Shown piece after piece: positions 61,723-64,000 of a stretch of 64,000 nucleotides of DNA (position 1 is the first letter of the stretch; the number at the start of each line of letters is the position of its first letter). A program made the position numbers and the translations under genes. Source of the stretch: Miltoncostaea sp963762825 (GTDB lineage: Bacteria; Actinomycetota; Thermoleophilia; Miltoncostaeales; Miltoncostaeaceae); the NCBI GenBank assembly GCA_963762825.1, contig CAVXLZ010000004.1:62001-126000 (forward strand), in the 5' to 3' direction. The notes under the pieces were generated by a model. The model saw only the letters and a program-made list of their open reading frames with translations. It ran no database searches and was not told the origin of the DNA.

Positions 61723-62197
61723 CGATCAACGCGGCGTAGCCCGCCGCGAAGGCCCCCGTCAGGCCGTAGACGGCGGCCCGGGGCACCGAGCGCACGGTGA
61801 AGCCGGTGGTCGCGAGGAAGACAACCTTCACCAGGTCGCCCGCGAGCATGAGGGCCGCGAACACCGCGAGCAGCGTTCCTGCCTCGGCATCGCGCGCCAG
61901 CGCGACGAGCATCGCGATGTGGCCGGCGTTCATCGCGAGGATGAACGCCATGCCCACAATCTCGCGCTCGGCGAGGCGGTCGGCGATGGCCGCCACCAGC
62001 CCCAGGGCGAGAAGGCCGAGGATCACGACCTCGGCCAACCGCGCCCCGCCGGGGCCCTCCGCCGCGCGCCCGAGGGCCGCGATCAGCGCGGCGACGCCCA
62101 CGCCGATGCCGCCGAGCTTGAGGGCGGTCTCGAGCCATCCGAGAGTGCCCCAGTCGCCGACGTGCCACGCGGGCCGCTCAGCCGTCGGGGCGCTCAT
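61703..62197 (-). CDS. multi-pass membrane protein of unknown function
   Basis: A 164-residue protein with about five hydrophobic segments (residues 26-48, 56-75, 82-104, 110-130 and 142-162). LKLGGIGVGVAALIAALG and VVILGLLALGLVAAIADRLAEREIVGMAFILAMNAGHIAML are the most typical stretches. No family is recognised. The ATG is adjacent to the LOG-family gene stop (one shared base at 62197), so it is coupled to that gene. Two of its loops are short and charged. Confidence 0.7.
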   Translation of the reverse strand: MSAPTAERPAWHVGDWGTLGWLETALKLGGIGVGVAALIAALGRAAEGPGGARLAEVVILGLLALGLVAAIADRLAEREIVGMAFILAMNAGHIAMLVALARDAEAGTLLAVFAALMLAGDLVKVVFLATTGFTVRSVPRAAVYGLTGAFAAGYAALIVIELAA

Positions 62198-62922
62198 CAG
62201 CGCGCGGGGGTGCCGACCGCCAGCCGGACGATCTCCTCGGCCGAGTCGGAGAGTTGGATCAGGTCCATGTCGCCGCGTCCGATGTAGCCATCCTCGAGTA
62301 GGCGCGCCTGGATCCAACGCACCAGCCCGGCCCAATAGGCGCTGCCGCAGAGCACCACCGGGAAGCTCAGCGCCTTGCCGGTCTGGATCAGGGTCAGCGA
62401 CTCGAAGAGCTCGTCGAGGGTGCCGAAGCCGCCCGGGAACACGATGTAGGCCTCGGAGTACTTCACGAACATGGTCTTGCGCACGAAGAAGTAGCGGAAC
62501 GAGATGGCCAGGTTGACGTACTCGTTGACGGCCTGCTCGTGCGGCAGCTCGATCGTGCAGCCGATCGATATACCTCCCGCCTCGGCGGCACCACGGTTGG
62601 CCGCCTCCATGATCCCCGGACCGCCCCCGGTGACCACGCCGTAGCCGCGCTCCACAAGCAGGCCGGCGACCTCGCGGGCAAGGGCGTAGTTGGGGCTGTC
62701 GGGAGGCGTACGCGCCGATCCGAAGATCGAGACCGCGGGCCCGACCCGGGCGAGGGCGTCGAAGCCGTTGACGAACTCGCCGAGAATGCGCAGCACACGC
62801 CAGGGGTCGCTGTGGAGGAAGTCCGCATCGGCGGGCCGCAGGAGCAGGCTCGCGTCGGCGTGGCCGATCGCCGCCTCGCCGGGCCCGCGCGCTGCCAGAC
62901 GCCCACTGCGGGAGAGCTTCAC
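62197..62922 (-). CDS. LOG-family protein (TIGR00730 Rossmann fold)
   Basis: A 241-residue protein. It has VSIFGSARTPPDSPNYALAREVAGLLVERGYGVVTGGGPGIMEAANRGA (nucleotide-binding GGGPGxMEA), a FFVRKTMFVKYSEAYIVFPGGFGTLDELFESLTLIQTGK segment with the PGGxGTxxE active motif. LOG enzymes remove ribose phosphate from cytokinin or nucleoside monophosphates. GTG at 62920-62922 overlaps the upstream nitroreductase stop; longer in-frame sequence is discounted. Confidence 0.88.
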   Translation of the reverse strand: MKLSRSGRLAARGPGEAAIGHADASLLLRPADADFLHSDPWRVLRILGEFVNGFDALARVGPAVSIFGSARTPPDSPNYALAREVAGLLVERGYGVVTGGGPGIMEAANRGAAEAGGISIGCTIELPHEQAVNEYVNLAISFRYFFVRKTMFVKYSEAYIVFPGGFGTLDELFESLTLIQTGKALSFPVVLCGSAYWAGLVRWIQARLLEDGYIGRGDMDLIQLSDSAEEIVRLAVGTPAR

Positions 62923-63446
62923 CCGGCCACCGCGCCGACGTGGGTCACGATGGCATCGAAGGGCTGGCGCTTGGCGCGTGCGCTCCACTCCTCGGGGGTG
63001 CGGCGCGCGGGATCGCGCGGACGCTGGGGCGGGCCGAAGCCGATGACCACGACCGCCCGCTCCGGCGGCTCGATGGCCAGCGCGTGCGCAAGGGCGTCCG
63101 GGTCGGCGATGCCGTTGGGGCAGGAGGTGATCCCCTCGGCCCATCCGGCGAGCATCATGCTCTGGGCGGCGCGGCCGGCGTCGAAGTCGACGAGGCCACC
63201 TCCTGGGCTGACCACCACCACCACGACCAGCCCGGCGTCCAGCACGTTGCCCGGCACGTAGACGGCGTCTGCGATCGCGGGCACCGCCTCGCCCTCCACC
63301 ACGACGAACCGGAAGGGCTGGCGGTTGCGGGCGCTGCCGACCAGCCGACCCGCGTCGAGGATGCGCCGGGCCACCTCGTCGGGGACGTCCGCGCCCGAGT
63401 AGGAGCGCGAATCGCGCTTGCTGGCCACGGCGAGATGGACGTCCAT
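62919..63446 (-). CDS. nitroreductase-family protein
   Basis: A 175-residue FMN-dependent nitroreductase. SKRDSRSYSGADVPDEVARRILDAGRLVGSARNRQPFRFVVVEG contains the FMN phosphate-binding RxxR/S and SARNRQPF segments. FDAGRAAQSMMLAGWAEGITSCP has the usual central helix, with GFGPPQRPRDPARRTPEEW at the end. The chain is shorter than typical enzymes (about 200). Physiological substrate is unknown; it is the first of a three-gene minus-strand run with the LOG and membrane proteins. Confidence 0.85.
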   Translation of the reverse strand: MDVHLAVASKRDSRSYSGADVPDEVARRILDAGRLVGSARNRQPFRFVVVEGEAVPAIADAVYVPGNVLDAGLVVVVVVSPGGGLVDFDAGRAAQSMMLAGWAEGITSCPNGIADPDALAHALAIEPPERAVVVIGFGPPQRPRDPARRTPEEWSARAKRQPFDAIVTHVGAVAG

Positions 63447-63494
63447 CCCCGCCAGACTAGTCGACCGCTCCGGGGCGGGACCTCTCAGCCTGAA

Positions 63495-63956
63495 TCAGGC
63501 GGCCGCGCGCGGCCGGACGGTGTGCGATACGCAGAAGGGAGTGCCCCATATCGGCTCCCGCCCGCAGGGCTTGCCCTTGCGATTGAGGGCGGCGCAGCGC
63601 GGCGTGGAGCCGTCAGCGCCGCGCAGACCGCGGTCCCGCTCGAAGTAGGAGCGCGCGCGGGCGAAGTGGGCATCGATGATCTGCGAGGTGCGGAGCTGAT
63701 CGTGGGCCTTCATCAGCGATCGCGCGGTGGTGAAGAGCGAGCGTGCCGCCATCGGCTGAGACCGCGGATCGGCGGCCAGGCGGGAGATCCCCGACTCGCA
63801 CACGTCGAAGAGGAAGCCCTCCGACCAGCCAGGCCGCCGCGGGTCGGGCATCAGGGACGGCGTGAGCGCTTTCCAGAGGTCGAGCGTGAAGCGCTCCATG
63901 GCCGCGGCGCGACTGCCTGAAACACCCCGGGTCCGGACGTCCGCCTCGTTGATCAT
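63495..63956 (-). CDS. protein of unknown function with C-terminal Cys/His motif
   Basis: A 153-residue protein, probably starting at the ATG at 63956 (an upstream in-frame start at 63992 is also open). The first 120 residues look helical (FTLDLWKALTPSLMPDPRR, SLFTTARSLMKAHDQLRTSQIIDAHFARARSYFERDRG). The end carries CAALNRKGKPCGREPIWGTPFCVSHT, a C-x9-C-x10-C-x2-H pattern that may bind zinc. Similar RKG-PC...CxxH tails occur in many small phage and genomic-island proteins. No activity can be assigned. Confidence 0.6.
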   Translation of the reverse strand: MINEADVRTRGVSGSRAAAMERFTLDLWKALTPSLMPDPRRPGWSEGFLFDVCESGISRLAADPRSQPMAARSLFTTARSLMKAHDQLRTSQIIDAHFARARSYFERDRGLRGADGSTPRCAALNRKGKPCGREPIWGTPFCVSHTVRPRAAA

Positions 63957-64000
63957 GACGCGTATGTCACCAGAAACCAGACAGCGTGTCAAGTGTTTGT

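Overview
This is a GC-rich chromosomal segment (roughly 70% G+C by eye) with tightly packed, mostly intact genes. GTG starts and ATGA/GTGA overlaps between neighbours are common. The gene content (GerW/YtfJ-like protein, LtrA-like and DUF4389 membrane proteins, ECF sigma factor with an RskA-like anti-sigma factor, STAS proteins, SRPBCC proteins, MgtA-type and Na,K-ATPase-like pumps) suggests an actinobacterium, probably of the Thermoleophilia/Solirubrobacterales type. The lineage is an inference; there is no rRNA or other strong marker in the window.

Layout. 1-1.8 kb: an unusual stretch with an orphan antitoxin-like gene, two coupled unknown genes and the 3' half of a serine tRNA, looking like the end of an integrated element. 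1.9-12.3 kb: methyltransferase, unknown protein, duplicated DUF4389 membrane protein, a LolD/FtsX-type ABC exporter, a CBS protein, an AlkC-type DNA glycosylase, a flavodoxin-like protein and an SRPBCC protein. 12.3-15.9 kb: a minus-strand run of ABC-2 exporter, membrane protein, nitroreductase and GerW-like protein. 16.2-23.1 kb: a membrane-anchored alpha/beta hydrolase and two adjacent P-type ATPases (Na,K-ATPase-like and MgtA-like; the mgtA frame is broken at a homopolymer). 23.3-29.7 kb: drug-type ABC exporter, a frame-shifted SDR, a ferritin-like protein, two STAS proteins, two small hydrophilic proteins and a frame-shifted Na+/H+ antiporter. 29.6-33.5 kb: a ynjBCD-like ABC importer.

33.7-37.7 kb is the most interesting block: four translationally coupled genes for a CDP-alcohol phosphatidyltransferase, a TVP38/DedA-like membrane protein, a flavoprotein disulfide-reductase homologue lacking the usual C-terminal catalytic pair, and a radical SAM enzyme. 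This may be an undescribed membrane-lipid modification pathway. 37.8-42.0 kb: a spondin-domain secreted protein, then CcdA, a DUF3179 protein with a CxxC and a second flavoprotein reductase, which together could form a thiol relay. The ccdA start codon abuts a 96-bp palindromic, MITE-like element flanked by TA. 42.3-43.5 kb: ECF sigma/anti-sigma pair.

43.5-50.5 kb: a zinc alcohol dehydrogenase, TlpA-like thioredoxin, a conserved unknown coupled to a Rieske-ThDP enzyme fusion, and a GAF histidine kinase/LuxR response regulator pair. Two copies of one palindrome (CTCACCCG-N2-CGGGTGAG) lie upstream of the dehydrogenase and next to the kinase promoter, suggesting a small regulon. 50.5-55.4 kb: a flippase-like membrane protein, a phosphoesterase and a molybdate transport operon with an HTH-TOBE regulator. 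55.4-64 kb: LtrA-like protein, an acyl-CoA mutase large subunit without a B12 domain, small proteins, a secreted glycoside hydrolase-like protein, TadA, a MOSC protein, a LOG-family protein, a nitroreductase and a Cys-rich unknown.

Three genes (mgtA, SDR, antiporter) carry single-base frame breaks within 8 kb. Uncorrected sequence errors are the simplest explanation, but real decay cannot be excluded from sequence alone.
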